Counted from the stretch's first letter, positions 42,354 through 51,491 are shown. The stretch: DNA of 64,000 nucleotides from Clostridiales bacterium CCNA10 (GCA_003573975.1 AP018533.1:2478049-2542048); one strand, 5' to 3'. Numbers and translations: made by a program. Notes: generated by a model from the letters alone, not told the origin.

Positions 42354-42902
42354 TCAAACCTCCTTTCCGGCAAACCGTATGTCGCTTTTGATTTCATTTC
42401 CCCATACGTCCCAACCAGGGGTATGCTGCCTTGCAAACAGTTCAATACGCGGTAGGTCGCCCATAAGGGCAAGTATCTTTTCCCGCGTTATATCCGGCTT
42501 TTTGCTGTGCTGCTCAACAGGGGAAATAATAAATTGATGTACCTTGTTTGATTGTCGCTTCGGGTGTCCTTTGGTAGCAAGCAAGCAGATTTCCGCATTT
42601 CCTCGCGTCCAAAAGCCCAAGCCATAAAACCAAGTGGGCGATTTCCGATTTTGCTTTAACCATACAAAGGCAACGGATTTATAGGTAAATCCCCAAGCCT
42701 TGATTAACTGCAACGCTTCTTTAAGCTGCGGGAACGTCGCCCATAGGAATAAAATACAGTCCTTATCCGCAATTTCTTTGACGGGTAAAGCGCAAAGTTC
42801 CTCAATACTCATAGTGGGATAGTGCTTTTCCGCTGCGCCCTGTACCTTGCTTCTCGCGTATCTCCAAGGGGGATCGGCGTAAATGATTTTGTATTTCTTC
42901 AT
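42354..42902 (-). CDS. MT-A70 family DNA adenine methyltransferase
   Basis: 182 residues from ATG 42902 (AAGGGGG upstream). YKIIYADPPWRY carries the DPPW catalytic motif of MT-A70 enzymes; LFLWATFPQL and EICLLATKGHPKR follow. It is a second adenine methyltransferase in the transfer operon, probably another antirestriction device. Confidence 0.88.
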   Translation of the reverse strand: MKKYKIIYADPPWRYARSKVQGAAEKHYPTMSIEELCALPVKEIADKDCILFLWATFPQLKEALQLIKAWGFTYKSVAFVWLKQNRKSPTWFYGLGFWTRGNAEICLLATKGHPKRQSNKVHQFIISPVEQHSKKPDITREKILALMGDLPRIELFARQHTPGWDVWGNEIKSDIRFAGKEV

Positions 42903-42912
42903 CTGCACCCCC

Positions 42913-43776
42913 TTAATGCGCGCTGAATACGGATTTTGCAAGGCTTCCCGTTTTGAAAAGCGTAAAACACAAGAGGACGGTATAGCCCATGCAAGACCAG
43001 ATCGCGCCGGATATGTCATCGGTTGCTGCGATTGTCTGTATCAAAACCGCATAAATACCGACGCACACAAGAATTAGAAAAGCCTGAAAACCGAGGGCAA
43101 GCAAGGATTTTAAGTAGTTCTGTCCCATGCCGCCCCATTCACGATTTACCATTGTCGCAACGGGGATAGGGGCGATACTCGTTACAAGGTATATTTCAAT
43201 CATGCGCCCGTACACCACCAGCATGATACAGATAGACAACGCTTTCATGGTAAGCCCCACAAAGAGTGATTGAAACCATAGCCCCAAAAGCCCGCCGACG
43301 CTCATAGCGTCCAGCTTTGCTTCTATATCGGTGATAACGGTTGCAATATCTATGCTTGTGTCGGATATGATAACGCCCGCGCTGTCGTTGACGACGCTCT
43401 GTGTAATGTCAAATACGCCCATGACGATGTTCCAAGTATTTGTTACCAGCAGCACCGCAACAAAGGTTTTGAAAATCCACTTGAAGAAAATCCAAGTGTC
43501 GAGATCGTGCAGATTGTTTTTCTCAATTACAAGCTGGATTAGTTCGTAGCACATGACAAAGGTAATGATAACGCCCGCAATCGGCACAATGACGTTTTCC
43601 GATAGGCTGCGTATCATATTGAATATGCCCGCGTTCCACCCGGCGGGGGTTGTGCCGACTTGCGTTGCGATTTCTCCAACCTCTGTATTTACGCTGTCGA
43701 ACAGCCCGGAGAGATTAGAGAGTATTCCGTCTGTCAAAATGCCGCGAAACCAATCTTCAATCATCTGCCATATCAA
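42913..43776 (-). CDS. VirB6/TrbL-like polytopic conjugation protein
   Basis: 287 residues with six to seven hydrophobic segments (e.g. ENVIVPIAGVIITFVMCYEL, ALSICIMLVVYGRMIEIYLV). The conserved pattern MIEIYLVTSIAPIPVATM and GGMGQNYLKSLLALGFQAF is typical of the Tn1549/CTn membrane channel protein. It lies 10 nt before the MT-A70 gene and follows the Maff2 remnant. Confidence 0.88.
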   Translation of the reverse strand: MIWQMIEDWFRGILTDGILSNLSGLFDSVNTEVGEIATQVGTTPAGWNAGIFNMIRSLSENVIVPIAGVIITFVMCYELIQLVIEKNNLHDLDTWIFFKWIFKTFVAVLLVTNTWNIVMGVFDITQSVVNDSAGVIISDTSIDIATVITDIEAKLDAMSVGGLLGLWFQSLFVGLTMKALSICIMLVVYGRMIEIYLVTSIAPIPVATMVNREWGGMGQNYLKSLLALGFQAFLILVCVGIYAVLIQTIAATDDISGAIWSCMGYTVLLCFTLFKTGSLAKSVFSAH

Positions 43777-43849
43777 AAGCTAATCCCTCCTTTCCCGCGC
43801 CCTCCCGCGTGAAGCGGGAGAGCGCGGCGGGTAGTGTTAGTTTGTGGCA

Positions 43850-43942
43850 TTATCCAAACAGGCCGGAGAGCAGCGGGACAAGGGTAAGGCCGATAAGGGC
43901 AACGCCGCCGCCCGCCATCAACTGTTTCATGCCCTGCGACTT
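43850..43942 (-). pseudogene. Maff2 protein, C-terminal fragment (gene split by element D)
   Basis: The frame KSQGMKQLMAGGGVALIGLTLVPLLSGLFG ending at TAA 43850 is the second half of the small Maff2 membrane protein of Tn1549-like elements. It has no start. It joins the N-terminal part (51303-51427) in frame at an AA core when D is removed. Confidence 0.88.
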
Positions 43943-44032
43943 TATTGATGTGCGATAAAGAAGTAATAGAAGTGTAAAAAATTTTGCCGTTCCTATCCGG
44001 CACTTAGCTCTTGTGTCGGATAGGTCGGGCGG

Positions 44033-45643
44033 TTATTCGGGCAAGTCCACCTTGCCAACAAAAGAATAATAAATCTCAATGTCCTGTCTGCGGGTCTTGT
44101 TCTCGTCATAGCTGCACTCATGCACAACGATTTTCTCTACAAACTCCCGCAGCAGAGTAGGGGTAAGTTCTTCAAAGCTGGTATGCCGCCGGACAACATT
44201 CATAAACTTTTCTGCGTTCACGGTGGCTTCCTGTGCTTTGGAAAGCTCCGCTTGGATAGCGGCGGCTCTTTCTTTCAGCTCCCGTTGTTCTGCTTCATAG
44301 TCTGCCGACAGCTCTGTGAAACGCTCGTCTGATATGCGCCCGGTCACACTGTCCTCATACAGCCGCTTGAAGATAGCGGATAACTCGGCTATGCGTTTCT
44401 CGGTGGCTTCCAGCTCCTTTTTCTTGGCGGCGTTCCTGCGCTTGCCCCCGTCCTCGTTCTGCTCAATCAGGAGCTTCATAAACCGGGCTTCATGCTTTGC
44501 CGCATAGCTGGTCACTTTCCGCAGATTGGAGAGTACACCAGCGGTCAAGAGGTCGGTGCGGATAAAGTGCGCCGTACAGTCATGGGTGCGTTTCTTGTAG
44601 TTGCCGCAGATATAACAGTCCTGCTTGCGCTTGTCCGTCTGGTATCGCTGCTGATACATCACACTGCCGCAGTCTGCACAGAACAGTATGCCGGAGAACA
44701 AGCCCACTTCATCATAGCGGTTGGGGCGTTTGCGCTGCTTGCGAAGCTCCTGCACCCGTTCCCATGTTTGGGTGTCTATGATAGGCTCGTGGTGGTTCTC
44801 GAATATCGCTTGCTTTTCCTCCGGGTTTTCTACGCTGTGCTTGACTTTGTAAGAGAGTTTTTCCGTCTTGAAGTTTACCAGGCAGCCCGTGTATTCCCGG
44901 TTTTCAAGGATATGCACAACGGTATTGGTCGCCCACTTGCACTCATAGCCGGGGTGGTAGCGGCGGGTGCTGCCCGTCCTGCGGTATTCCAGCGTCCCCG
45001 GCGTGGGGATTTGCTGCTCTGTGAGCATACGGGCTATCTTGGTCGGACCGTTCCCGGCAAGGCAGAGGTTGTATATCTGCTTAACTACGGGTGCAGCTTC
45101 CTCGTCAATAATGAAATTTTCGTCCTCGTCCATGAGGTAGCCATACACAGGTTTGCTTGTGATGGGCTTGCCACTCATACCTTTTGAGCGTTTTACTGCT
45201 TTGATTTTCTTGCTCGTATCTCTCACCAGCCATTCGTTAAAGATATTCCGCAGCGGGGCAAAGTCATTGTCGCCCTGTGCGCTGTCCACTCCGTCATTGA
45301 TAGCGATGAAGCGGACGCCTTTCTGTGGGAAAACCATTTCCGTGTACATTCCCACTTGCAGGTAGTTTCGCCCTAACCTCGACATATCCTTTACGATAAC
45401 TGTCCCGACTTTTCCGGCTTCAATGTCCGCAAGCATGGCTTGAAAACCGGGTCTTTGAAAGTTTGCACCAGAATAACCGTCGTCCGTGTACCAGCGCAGA
45501 TTGGAAAAGCCGTTCTGCTTTGCATAGGTTTCAAGGATACGCTTCTGATTGGAAATGGAATTGCTTTCGCCTTGCAGCTCGTCCTCATGGGATAGTCTTG
45601 GGTAAAGGGCGGTAATTGGTTGTTGGTTGGTCTGTCTTAACAT
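44033..45643 (-). CDS. Large serine recombinase of element D
   Basis: 536 residues. Resolvase domain with ITALYPRLSHED (catalytic Ser) and VKDMSRLGRNYLQVGMYTEM, then the Recombinase domain, zinc ribbon (CADCGSVMYQQ... CYICGNYKKRTHDC) and a coiled coil with terminal EIYYSFVGKVDLPE. The stop is about 90 nt from the left end. It should integrate and excise D at AA. Confidence 0.94.
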   Translation of the reverse strand: MLRQTNQQPITALYPRLSHEDELQGESNSISNQKRILETYAKQNGFSNLRWYTDDGYSGANFQRPGFQAMLADIEAGKVGTVIVKDMSRLGRNYLQVGMYTEMVFPQKGVRFIAINDGVDSAQGDNDFAPLRNIFNEWLVRDTSKKIKAVKRSKGMSGKPITSKPVYGYLMDEDENFIIDEEAAPVVKQIYNLCLAGNGPTKIARMLTEQQIPTPGTLEYRRTGSTRRYHPGYECKWATNTVVHILENREYTGCLVNFKTEKLSYKVKHSVENPEEKQAIFENHHEPIIDTQTWERVQELRKQRKRPNRYDEVGLFSGILFCADCGSVMYQQRYQTDKRKQDCYICGNYKKRTHDCTAHFIRTDLLTAGVLSNLRKVTSYAAKHEARFMKLLIEQNEDGGKRRNAAKKKELEATEKRIAELSAIFKRLYEDSVTGRISDERFTELSADYEAEQRELKERAAAIQAELSKAQEATVNAEKFMNVVRRHTSFEELTPTLLREFVEKIVVHECSYDENKTRRQDIEIYYSFVGKVDLPE

Positions 45644-45754
45644 AAAATCCTCCGTTTCCGACAGCCAGCCCCACTATTCCGTACCTTGATTGTACCACAT
45701 GGGGCGGCTGTCTGTATAGCGGCAAAAGCGTCAAATCTGCTTCTTTATGGTCGG

Positions 45755-45943
45755 TCAAATCGCCGTTTTTTGTGTAGCAGCTTCCGCTTCCAGCACTTTC
45801 ATCATCTTGTCGGCTGCGGTGTCGGTTGCGCCCTGCTTGAAGAAGCCGGAAACGGTAAGGACGGAGTTGCCCATGCGGATTTCCGTCACACAGTCCGGGC
45901 GGCGGTCTGTTTTGGTGGTGCTTGTCTGTTTCGTTTCTGTCAT
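45755..45943 (-). CDS. TnpW-like protein of element D
   Basis: 62 residues from ATG 45943 behind GAAAGGAGAGCCT. EIRMGNSVLTVSGFFKQGATDTAADKMMKVLEAEA matches the TnpW pattern. It lies between the DnaC-like gene (overlap 4 nt) and the recombinase. Confidence 0.65.
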   Translation of the reverse strand: MTETKQTSTTKTDRRPDCVTEIRMGNSVLTVSGFFKQGATDTAADKMMKVLEAEAATQKTAI

Positions 45944-46794
45944 AGGCTCTCCTTTCGCTGCTTCATCAGTTGCTTTAAGCGTTCCAGCTTTTCCTGTGCG
46001 GTTTCCTTTCGGAAGTTGCTGCCCGTGAAGCGGACGGGGGCGCACATGGAAGTCAGCCTGTCATAGATACGGGCGTGGGGCGTGTCCTGCGGGTGCTGCA
46101 ATTCCTCCAGCGTGAGGTTGGTCGTGGCGATCAGCGGCTTGCCGCTTCGGTAACGGCTGTCAATCACGCTGTAAACCTGTTCCAGCCCGTATTCTGTCCC
46201 TCGCTCCATACCAAAATCATCAAGTATCAGCAGGGGGTAGCTGCAAAGGCGGGAAATATATTCGTTCCTGCCCTCAAAGCTGGCGGCAAGGTCACCCAGT
46301 ATCGTTGCAAAGTTTGTCATGCACACCGGGACTTCCTGCTCCATAAGGGCGTTGGCGATACAGGCGGCAAGGTAGCTTTTTCCCGTCCCCACGCCTCCCC
46401 AAAACAGGTAGCCGATATTTTCAGCCTGCATGGTTTCCCAGCTCTCCACATAAAAGCGGGCGGTTTCGGTCTGTGGGTTTCTGCCGTTGTCATGCTCAAA
46501 TGTCCAGTTCCGCATAGCAGGGTCAGTAAAGCCCTGGCGTTTCAAGTCCTCCACTTTTTCAAGGTGCTTCTGTCGGCTTTCGGCGGCTTGCTGCTTTTCA
46601 CGGGCTGCCCGCTGGCAGTCGCAGTCTGTTGGGTGGCGGTCACGCCCGAAACAAGTCTTTCCCTCTGCAAAATAGGCTTCTTTGGGCGTATGGCACTTAC
46701 CGCAGTATAAAAGCCCGTCCTCGCCTGTGTAATCCTCCGCTTCGGTGGTAGTGGTTGTAATGTCCGTAATCATAGCTTCAATCTCGTTTTTCAT
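45940..46794 (-). CDS. DnaC-like helicase loader ATPase of element D
   Basis: 284 residues from ATG 46794, overlapping the preceding gene as ATGA. An N-terminal zinc-binding region (YCGKCHTPKE... CDCQRAAREKQ) precedes an AAA domain with Walker A FWGGVGTGKSYLAACIANAL and Walker B LLILDDFGMERG. It loads replicative helicase at the origin recognised by the upstream organizer. Confidence 0.9.
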   Translation of the reverse strand: MKNEIEAMITDITTTTTEAEDYTGEDGLLYCGKCHTPKEAYFAEGKTCFGRDRHPTDCDCQRAAREKQQAAESRQKHLEKVEDLKRQGFTDPAMRNWTFEHDNGRNPQTETARFYVESWETMQAENIGYLFWGGVGTGKSYLAACIANALMEQEVPVCMTNFATILGDLAASFEGRNEYISRLCSYPLLILDDFGMERGTEYGLEQVYSVIDSRYRSGKPLIATTNLTLEELQHPQDTPHARIYDRLTSMCAPVRFTGSNFRKETAQEKLERLKQLMKQRKESL

Positions 46795-47540
46795 AAGCTC
46801 TCGCCCTCCTTGCATGAATAATCGGGTATGCCCTGTTTCGGGGCAGCCTTGCCTTTGGCAGCGTCCTCCTGCGCCCACTTGTAAATGGTGGCTGCATGGC
46901 TGTGGTACTGCTTCCCGGTGGAAGCGATATGGCAGGAAAGCCGGTCAAGGTAATACTCCCACTTGTCGGGCAGCTCTGTTTTCAGCCCGGAAAGCTCTGT
47001 ATCGGTCAGTATCACATTGTTGTATCTGCCATAAGCAGCGGGGGCGGGGTGTCCCGTTTCTCCCTCTCTCTCTTTTTCTATCTCTATCTCTTTCTCTAAC
47101 TCTATCTCTATCTCTGGTGGACGAATGTCGGACAAATGTCCGCCTTTTGTCCGGGGCGGTAAAAGTGCCTTGTTTTCCAGCCTTGCAGCCCGTTTCCTCT
47201 CGGCTTCGGTAGAGGACTGTCCTATCATCAGCTCAATATCGGTCATATAAAAAGCCCCGCTGTCAAGCTGCTCCACAAGCCCCAACTGCCGGAAAATCTC
47301 TAAAGCCCTCTCAACCGTCCCTATCTGGTGGCGGGTCAGTGTCGCTATCATCTGCGCTGTGTAGGGGATATGCTCGTCAAGCTGCAACTTCCCGCCGTTT
47401 TTCAGCGATTTTAAGTACAGCTTCAAGAGGATATTGGAATATAAAATCCCGTCTTTCATATCTTCCAGCAGCACAATGGAGTCGCTGTCAAAAAAGTTCT
47501 CTTTCAGCTTGAGGTAGTAATACTTGCGGTTATCTGCCAT
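46791..47540 (-). CDS. Phage-type replisome organizer (replication initiator) of element D
   Basis: 249 residues. The N-terminus MADNRKYYYLKLKENFFDSDSI onwards matches the phage replisome-organizer winged-helix domain (~1-120). A repetitive acidic/basic stretch EIEIELEKEIEIEKE lies at ~145-160, coded by tandem ATCTCT-like DNA repeats that may be the origin. The C-terminal ~80 residues resemble a DnaC-contact domain. It initiates replication of the circular form. Confidence 0.85.
   Translation of the reverse strand: MADNRKYYYLKLKENFFDSDSIVLLEDMKDGILYSNILLKLYLKSLKNGGKLQLDEHIPYTAQMIATLTRHQIGTVERALEIFRQLGLVEQLDSGAFYMTDIELMIGQSSTEAERKRAARLENKALLPPRTKGGHLSDIRPPEIEIELEKEIEIEKEREGETGHPAPAAYGRYNNVILTDTELSGLKTELPDKWEYYLDRLSCHIASTGKQYHSHAATIYKWAQEDAAKGKAAPKQGIPDYSCKEGESL
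47058..47114. repeat. Tandem CT-rich hexamer repeats inside the replisome organizer gene
   Basis: Repeated TATCTC/ATCTCT units with period 6 encode the EIEIE segment. Lambdoid and Gram-positive phage initiators often have origin repeats at this place in the gene; equally it may be a simple slippage repeat. Confidence 0.5.
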
Positions 47541-47742
47541 TGTCCCTGTCCTCCTTTTTCCGGCGTTTGGAGTAGTAGCGGGGGCAGAGTATGATAACCG
47601 CCCGGAAGCTCTGCTTGCAGCTATGGGTACAGCCCCAGCAGAGGTCGTTGTATGTGATACGGTCGCAGGTGGTATTCCCGACTTTTACTTGCCGCAGGAA
47701 AAAAGACCATTCCAGCCGCCGTTTCTTGCTCATTCTTGGCAT
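47530..47742 (-). CDS. Small cysteine-rich protein of element D
   Basis: 70 residues: basic ends, and a core TTCDRITYNDLCWGCTHSCKQSF with four Cys that could bind zinc. It overlaps the organizer gene start by 11 nt. Not recognised. Confidence 0.55.
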   Translation of the reverse strand: MPRMSKKRRLEWSFFLRQVKVGNTTCDRITYNDLCWGCTHSCKQSFRAVIILCPRYYSKRRKKEDRDNGR

Positions 47743-47925
47743 GGGTGCGCTCCTTTCTGCCGTTTCCGCTGGTGTGGCGGTATCGGCGGTAATTCTGTAT
47801 CATCTCGGTATCATTTTCGGGGTTTTTCTGCCCTGTAAGCCCGTTAAAAAATCCTTTGGTATTGCGATAGGGTACGGGGCAGCCCCCTTGTTCTGTATGG
47901 GTTCGGGTACATTTTGGGGTCGTTT

Positions 47926-49548
47926 TTATCGTTCCTGTTCCTGCCTTTTCACAGGCTTGCGCTCCCGGCGTAAAATCTGGTCGATATTGCCCTTGACGGT
48001 CTGTAAGCGGCGGTATTCCTCCCGTTTTGCCCGGTAATCGTTGTAGCCGCTGTTTTTCTCTTTGATAAGGCTTTCAATCTCTGCTTGCAGGGATTTATAG
48101 CTCGGCAGCTTGGAAATGCCGTTCTCCCTGAAATAGCGGGCGGCTGCGTCTGCTATGATAAAGTCGCTTTCGTGCTTCTGTCGGTAGGCTGCTTTTGCTT
48201 TGGCGTTTTTCTGCTGTTTCAGCCCGTCCCGGACAGGGCGGGTCTTGGAATAGGCAAGTACCTGCCGTTGCAGCTCCTTTTTCCCGTTCAGCGTCTTTTC
48301 CACCTGCTTCAGCTCTGTAAGGCTTTCCTGCATGGCGGCATAAGCGGCAGAACAGGCTTCGTCCAGTTCCTCCGGGGAAGAAAAGCCATACTGCTGATAG
48401 GCGGTAACGGTAGCTGCCATTTGCTTTAGGTTGTGCTTTGCCGCCCAATGGTCATAGCCCACGCCCTTGCCCTCGGCTCGCTTGGCTTCCCGGTCAACCA
48501 TGCGCTGCAAGGTGTTGTCTGCCGGGGTGGTTTTTTTGGCTTTTTCCTCCCGCAAGCGTCCCTTTTGGGTGTGGGGGTATTCGGGTATGGCTGTGGTCTG
48601 TTCGGCGGCTCTGTGGGCGTTCTGCGTGAGCAGGGCAAGGACAGCAGCCTTGTCAAAATCGTCCCCCAGCTTCCGGGCTGTGATAGGCTTTGTCCTGTCT
48701 GGCGTGAGGTAGGAAAGACGCCCCCGGCTCTCCTTGACGGTCACGCCCTCCCGCAGCAAGAGGAAAGAAAACTCGTCAAAGCTGGTAGCTTGGGAAAGTG
48801 CCTGCCGTATCGTCCGGCGCAGCTTCGCCTTGTCCGTTTCAAACTTGGTGGGCTTGGTCGGCTGTCCGGCGGCTTCTCTGGCGGCGTTCTCTTTATCAAG
48901 GGCAAGCTGTCCTTTCTTTGCCGCCCAGTATTCCCGTTCCGTTATCCGTTCCTTGCTGCCGTTCAAGAGGTCGATTTGGTAAAGCCCCTCCCGGTGGCAC
49001 ATCTCCATGACTTCACTCTTGAAATATTCCATAGCGGCATTGGTACAGCGGTGCTTGCAGCCCTCCCTTGTGTCGGCTGGTCTGTCCATGTAGGGCAGAA
49101 GCGGGACTTCGTAAATCCGCAGGGAGTTGATGACGATATGCACATGGATATTCCCGCTGTGGTTATGCCCGTCCGGGTGGGTGCAGATTAGGGCTTGGTG
49201 TCCGGGGAAATGTGCCTTGCAGAACTGTTCCCCCAGTTCCTGCGCCCGGTCTGTGGTCAAGCCGTTGTCTGTTCCGTCCCGTGGGTCAAAGCTGATGATA
49301 TAGTGGTGGCTTTTCACATCTTCCCGTTTTTGATTTTTCTCATGGCGGAGATTGGCTCGCATACAGGCAACGGCGAAATCCTCGCCCCCGCAGTTAAGGG
49401 AAGAAATGCGGTAATCCTCCCTCGGTATCAGCCGCCCGTTTTCATCAAGGGTGGGCTTCATGGTAAACTCGTCATGCTCAAATGTGAGGTAGGCTTCCGC
49501 TGCGCCATAGTCCGCATTTTTAGAGCTGATATGTTTGAATGTTGCCAA
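47926..49548 (-). CDS. Relaxase of element D
   Basis: Relaxase domain with SHHYIISFDPRDG and the histidine motif CTHPDGHNHSGNIHVHIVINSL. The C-terminal ~200 residues are coiled coil ending KPVKRQEQER. I chose TTG 49548 because AGGTGA lies 5 nt upstream and the family starts ATFKHISSKNADYG; GTG 49557 is the alternative. It overlaps the mobC end. Confidence 0.9.
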   Translation of the reverse strand: MATFKHISSKNADYGAAEAYLTFEHDEFTMKPTLDENGRLIPREDYRISSLNCGGEDFAVACMRANLRHEKNQKREDVKSHHYIISFDPRDGTDNGLTTDRAQELGEQFCKAHFPGHQALICTHPDGHNHSGNIHVHIVINSLRIYEVPLLPYMDRPADTREGCKHRCTNAAMEYFKSEVMEMCHREGLYQIDLLNGSKERITEREYWAAKKGQLALDKENAAREAAGQPTKPTKFETDKAKLRRTIRQALSQATSFDEFSFLLLREGVTVKESRGRLSYLTPDRTKPITARKLGDDFDKAAVLALLTQNAHRAAEQTTAIPEYPHTQKGRLREEKAKKTTPADNTLQRMVDREAKRAEGKGVGYDHWAAKHNLKQMAATVTAYQQYGFSSPEELDEACSAAYAAMQESLTELKQVEKTLNGKKELQRQVLAYSKTRPVRDGLKQQKNAKAKAAYRQKHESDFIIADAAARYFRENGISKLPSYKSLQAEIESLIKEKNSGYNDYRAKREEYRRLQTVKGNIDQILRRERKPVKRQEQER

Positions 49549-49918
49549 CAGCGTCACCTACTTTCTGCAAGACTTCAAACTTTAGGGCAGCAAGGTCGGA
49601 AACCGCCGCCCGTACCTCCCCGGCAAGCTGCGGGTAGGGGCTGTGCCACTCGTTCAGCGTCCGGGCTATCTGGTTTAAGTTGCCGCCGATCCTGCCGTAT
49701 TCGGCGGTCAGCTTCCCGACAGCGGCAAGCAGCTCGTCGTTGACGGGGGAAACGGTTATGATGGGGCGTATGGCTGCCCCGGTTATGGCTTGCCGGATAA
49801 ACTCGGCTTGGCTCATGTTGCAGGCAGAAAGCCTTTCCGCAAACTCGGCGTATTCTTCCTCGGTCATGCGTGTCTTGACTACCCGGCTGCGGTGCGGCGT
49901 GTTGTATCGTTTTCGCAT
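49520..49918 (-). CDS. mobC: MobC relaxosome protein of element D
   Basis: 132 residues from ATG 49918 behind AAAGGAGGTTTTACC. SRVVKTRMTEEEYAEFAERLSACNMSQAEFIRQAI is the ribbon-helix-helix and AEYGRIGGNLNQIARTLNEW the MobC signature. A longer upstream frame has no ribosome site. Confidence 0.9.
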   Translation of the reverse strand: MRKRYNTPHRSRVVKTRMTEEEYAEFAERLSACNMSQAEFIRQAITGAAIRPIITVSPVNDELLAAVGKLTAEYGRIGGNLNQIARTLNEWHSPYPQLAGEVRAAVSDLAALKFEVLQKVGDAVGNIQTYQL

Positions 49919-50285
49919 GGTAAAACCTCCTTTCTGTGCGTGGTGTCCTCTCACTAATAGGAGAAAAACGGGGTGTGAAGCGGAACTGTTTTTGAAAAAT
50001 CCGAAAAAATATTTTGAGGGATTTTTAAGCGGCGCAAGCCGCATAAGCAGGGTTTGGGGAAGGCACTCCCCAACAAGATTCCCGCAGGGGCAAAATGAGC
50101 GAAAAGCGAATTTTGGTACTGCGGTAGAATCTTGCTCTAAGAAACTGCCGGACTGCCGCTCACTTCCTACTGCCACTTTTCCGGGAAATCGCAACCAGCT
50201 TTTTTTCACACATAGAGCGTTGGGCTGGCTGCGTTTTGCCCGCTGTATGAAAAAATCAGCGGCTTTTTCCGGCTTCATTCCCTAA

Positions 50286-50563
50286 TACAGAACATTTTGA
50301 AATTTGCCAAACGGACAACAAAAAAGCAGCAAATCTTTTTCGGATTTACTGCTTCATGTGCCGCTGCGTGGCGACGGTTATTCAGTTGTAAATAATAAAA
50401 GAGGGCGGTAGCACTTTGGGCTATCGTCCTCTTGGCTGCTTATCAGCAAAAACGGGCGAGGCTGTCAACGGTGGGCGAAGCCCACTTGCTTGCCGTTGAC
50501 TGGCTCGGCTGGATTTGCTATCTGCTCGATAAACTGCAATTTATCTTAGAAATTACAGCGATG
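50286..50563. other. Intergenic region with oriT-like nested hairpins of element D
   Basis: GTCAACGG (50464-50471) pairs with CCGTTGAC (50493-50500), and inside lies GTGGGC-GAA-GCCCAC (50471-50485). Further upstream AGAGGGCGGTAGC / GCTATCGTCCTCT form another arm pair (~50400-50434). The site is upstream of mobC and the relaxase, so it is the best oriT candidate of D. Confidence 0.55.
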
Positions 50564-51055
50564 TTATTTTGATAAACTTTCAAGAATTGAAATATCATGC
50601 TTATCTTTATCTCTTAATTCATAACCTGAATGGAAAACTTTTTGGCCTTTTAAAGATATACAAGGAATTGTTTTGCCTTCAAAAAAAACACTACCAAAGT
50701 AATCTTTTTCAAACTCATACCATCCACCCTCTAAATCAGCTTGTTTTGAAGTTCCGTCCTCATTTAAAACGAACGGGTGAATGTCTAAGTAACCAAGTTC
50801 ATCACTATATAACTCTATTCTAACCGGTTTCCAGTCTGTATCAATTTTATAGCCCAGATTCAAAAGCACATTTAACAATTTTTCCGTATGTTGAGCATCA
50901 AAATTTATATCTATATCTCTATGAATTCTTGTTTGTTTACCAGCTAAAATATCTACACCCCATCCGCCATCCAACCAGTATGTAATTCCAGTATTTTCGA
51001 ATAATTCTATTACTTTCATTAAATCTTCTTTTGTTGTTATTTCTTTTCTACCCAT
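50564..51055 (-). CDS. lnu: Lincosamide nucleotidyltransferase, Lnu(A/C) family
   Basis: 163 residues. ITYWLDGGWGVDILAGKQTRIHRDIDINFD holds the nucleotidyltransferase motif GGW-x-D and the acidic DID ligands; GYLDIHPFVLNEDG and KGQKVFHSGYELRDKDKHDI follow. It matches Lnu(C)-type enzymes closely from memory (about 164 residues). It adenylylates lincomycin and clindamycin. Start ATG 51055 behind AAAGGAGACTTTGT. AT-rich cargo. Confidence 0.9.
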   Translation of the reverse strand: MGRKEITTKEDLMKVIELFENTGITYWLDGGWGVDILAGKQTRIHRDIDINFDAQHTEKLLNVLLNLGYKIDTDWKPVRIELYSDELGYLDIHPFVLNEDGTSKQADLEGGWYEFEKDYFGSVFFEGKTIPCISLKGQKVFHSGYELRDKDKHDISILESLSK

Positions 51056-51147
51056 ACAAAGTCTCCTTTACAACTTCTATATAATTGTTTAGTTAAGTCA
51101 ATATCAATATCTAATTGCCAAGGCTCAAAATCAAAAATCATGGTCAT
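51037..51147 (-). CDS. 36-residue ORF overlapping the lnu start
   Basis: ATG 51147 follows AAAGGAGTGTG. The product MTMIFDFEPWQLDIDIDLTK to FVWVEKK overlaps lnu by 19 nt in another frame. It looks like the N-terminus of a longer ancestral protein that was cut when lnu was acquired, or like a translational coupler. Confidence 0.5.
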   Translation of the reverse strand: MTMIFDFEPWQLDIDIDLTKQLYRSCKGDFVWVEKK

Positions 51148-51302
51148 CACACTCCTTTTTAAAATTCTTGTTTGTTGATTTGTTCATAATCATATTCTAC
51201 CATACAGATTTTAAGAAATCTATTTATTTTCCCTTAATTTTAGGAATAGTGAGGGGCTGTTGTCTATTAAATTCTTGTGTGTTACTTTACCGCACATGAG
51301 CA

Positions 51303-51427
51303 TTCGCGCCGGGGTTATCGTTGCCGTACCCCTCCATGAGGTTAATGCCGCCCCAAATGCCAAGTCCTGCGCCAAGCGCGATTACCAAAGTCTGCAATAC
51401 GTCAACTGCGCTGTTGAAAAAATCCAT
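51303..51427 (-). pseudogene. Maff2 protein, N-terminal fragment
   Basis: ATG 51427 opens MDFFNSAVDVLQTLVIALGA to NDNPGA, the first ~41 residues of Maff2 with the first transmembrane segment. The frame leaves the gene at the D junction (51303-51304) and stops after a few codons. Confidence 0.87.
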
Positions 51428-51491
51428 ATAAACCTCGCTTTCTGCCGCTAAAACGGCTCAAAAAATGTTGTTGGAAATAAAAATGCCGCCG

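Larger units (their letters stand above)
43943..51304. mobile_element. Element D: mobilizable element carrying lincosamide resistance, inserted in Maff2
   Basis: Joining GGC-GCG-AA (51303 side) to G-TCG-CAG (43940 side) restores NPGA-K-SQGM in frame. The ends share an imperfect inverted repeat: ATGTGCGATAAAG at the left and ATGTGCGGTAAAG at the right on the opposite strand. Content: serine recombinase, TnpW-like, DnaC-like loader, replisome organizer, relaxase, MobC and lnu. Length is about 7.36 kb. Confidence 0.87.

Noticed and set aside
47058..47114. CT-rich tract as a regulatory or phase-variation repeat
   Set aside because: It is inside an intact initiator gene in units of six, so slippage would keep the frame; reported only as a repeat.
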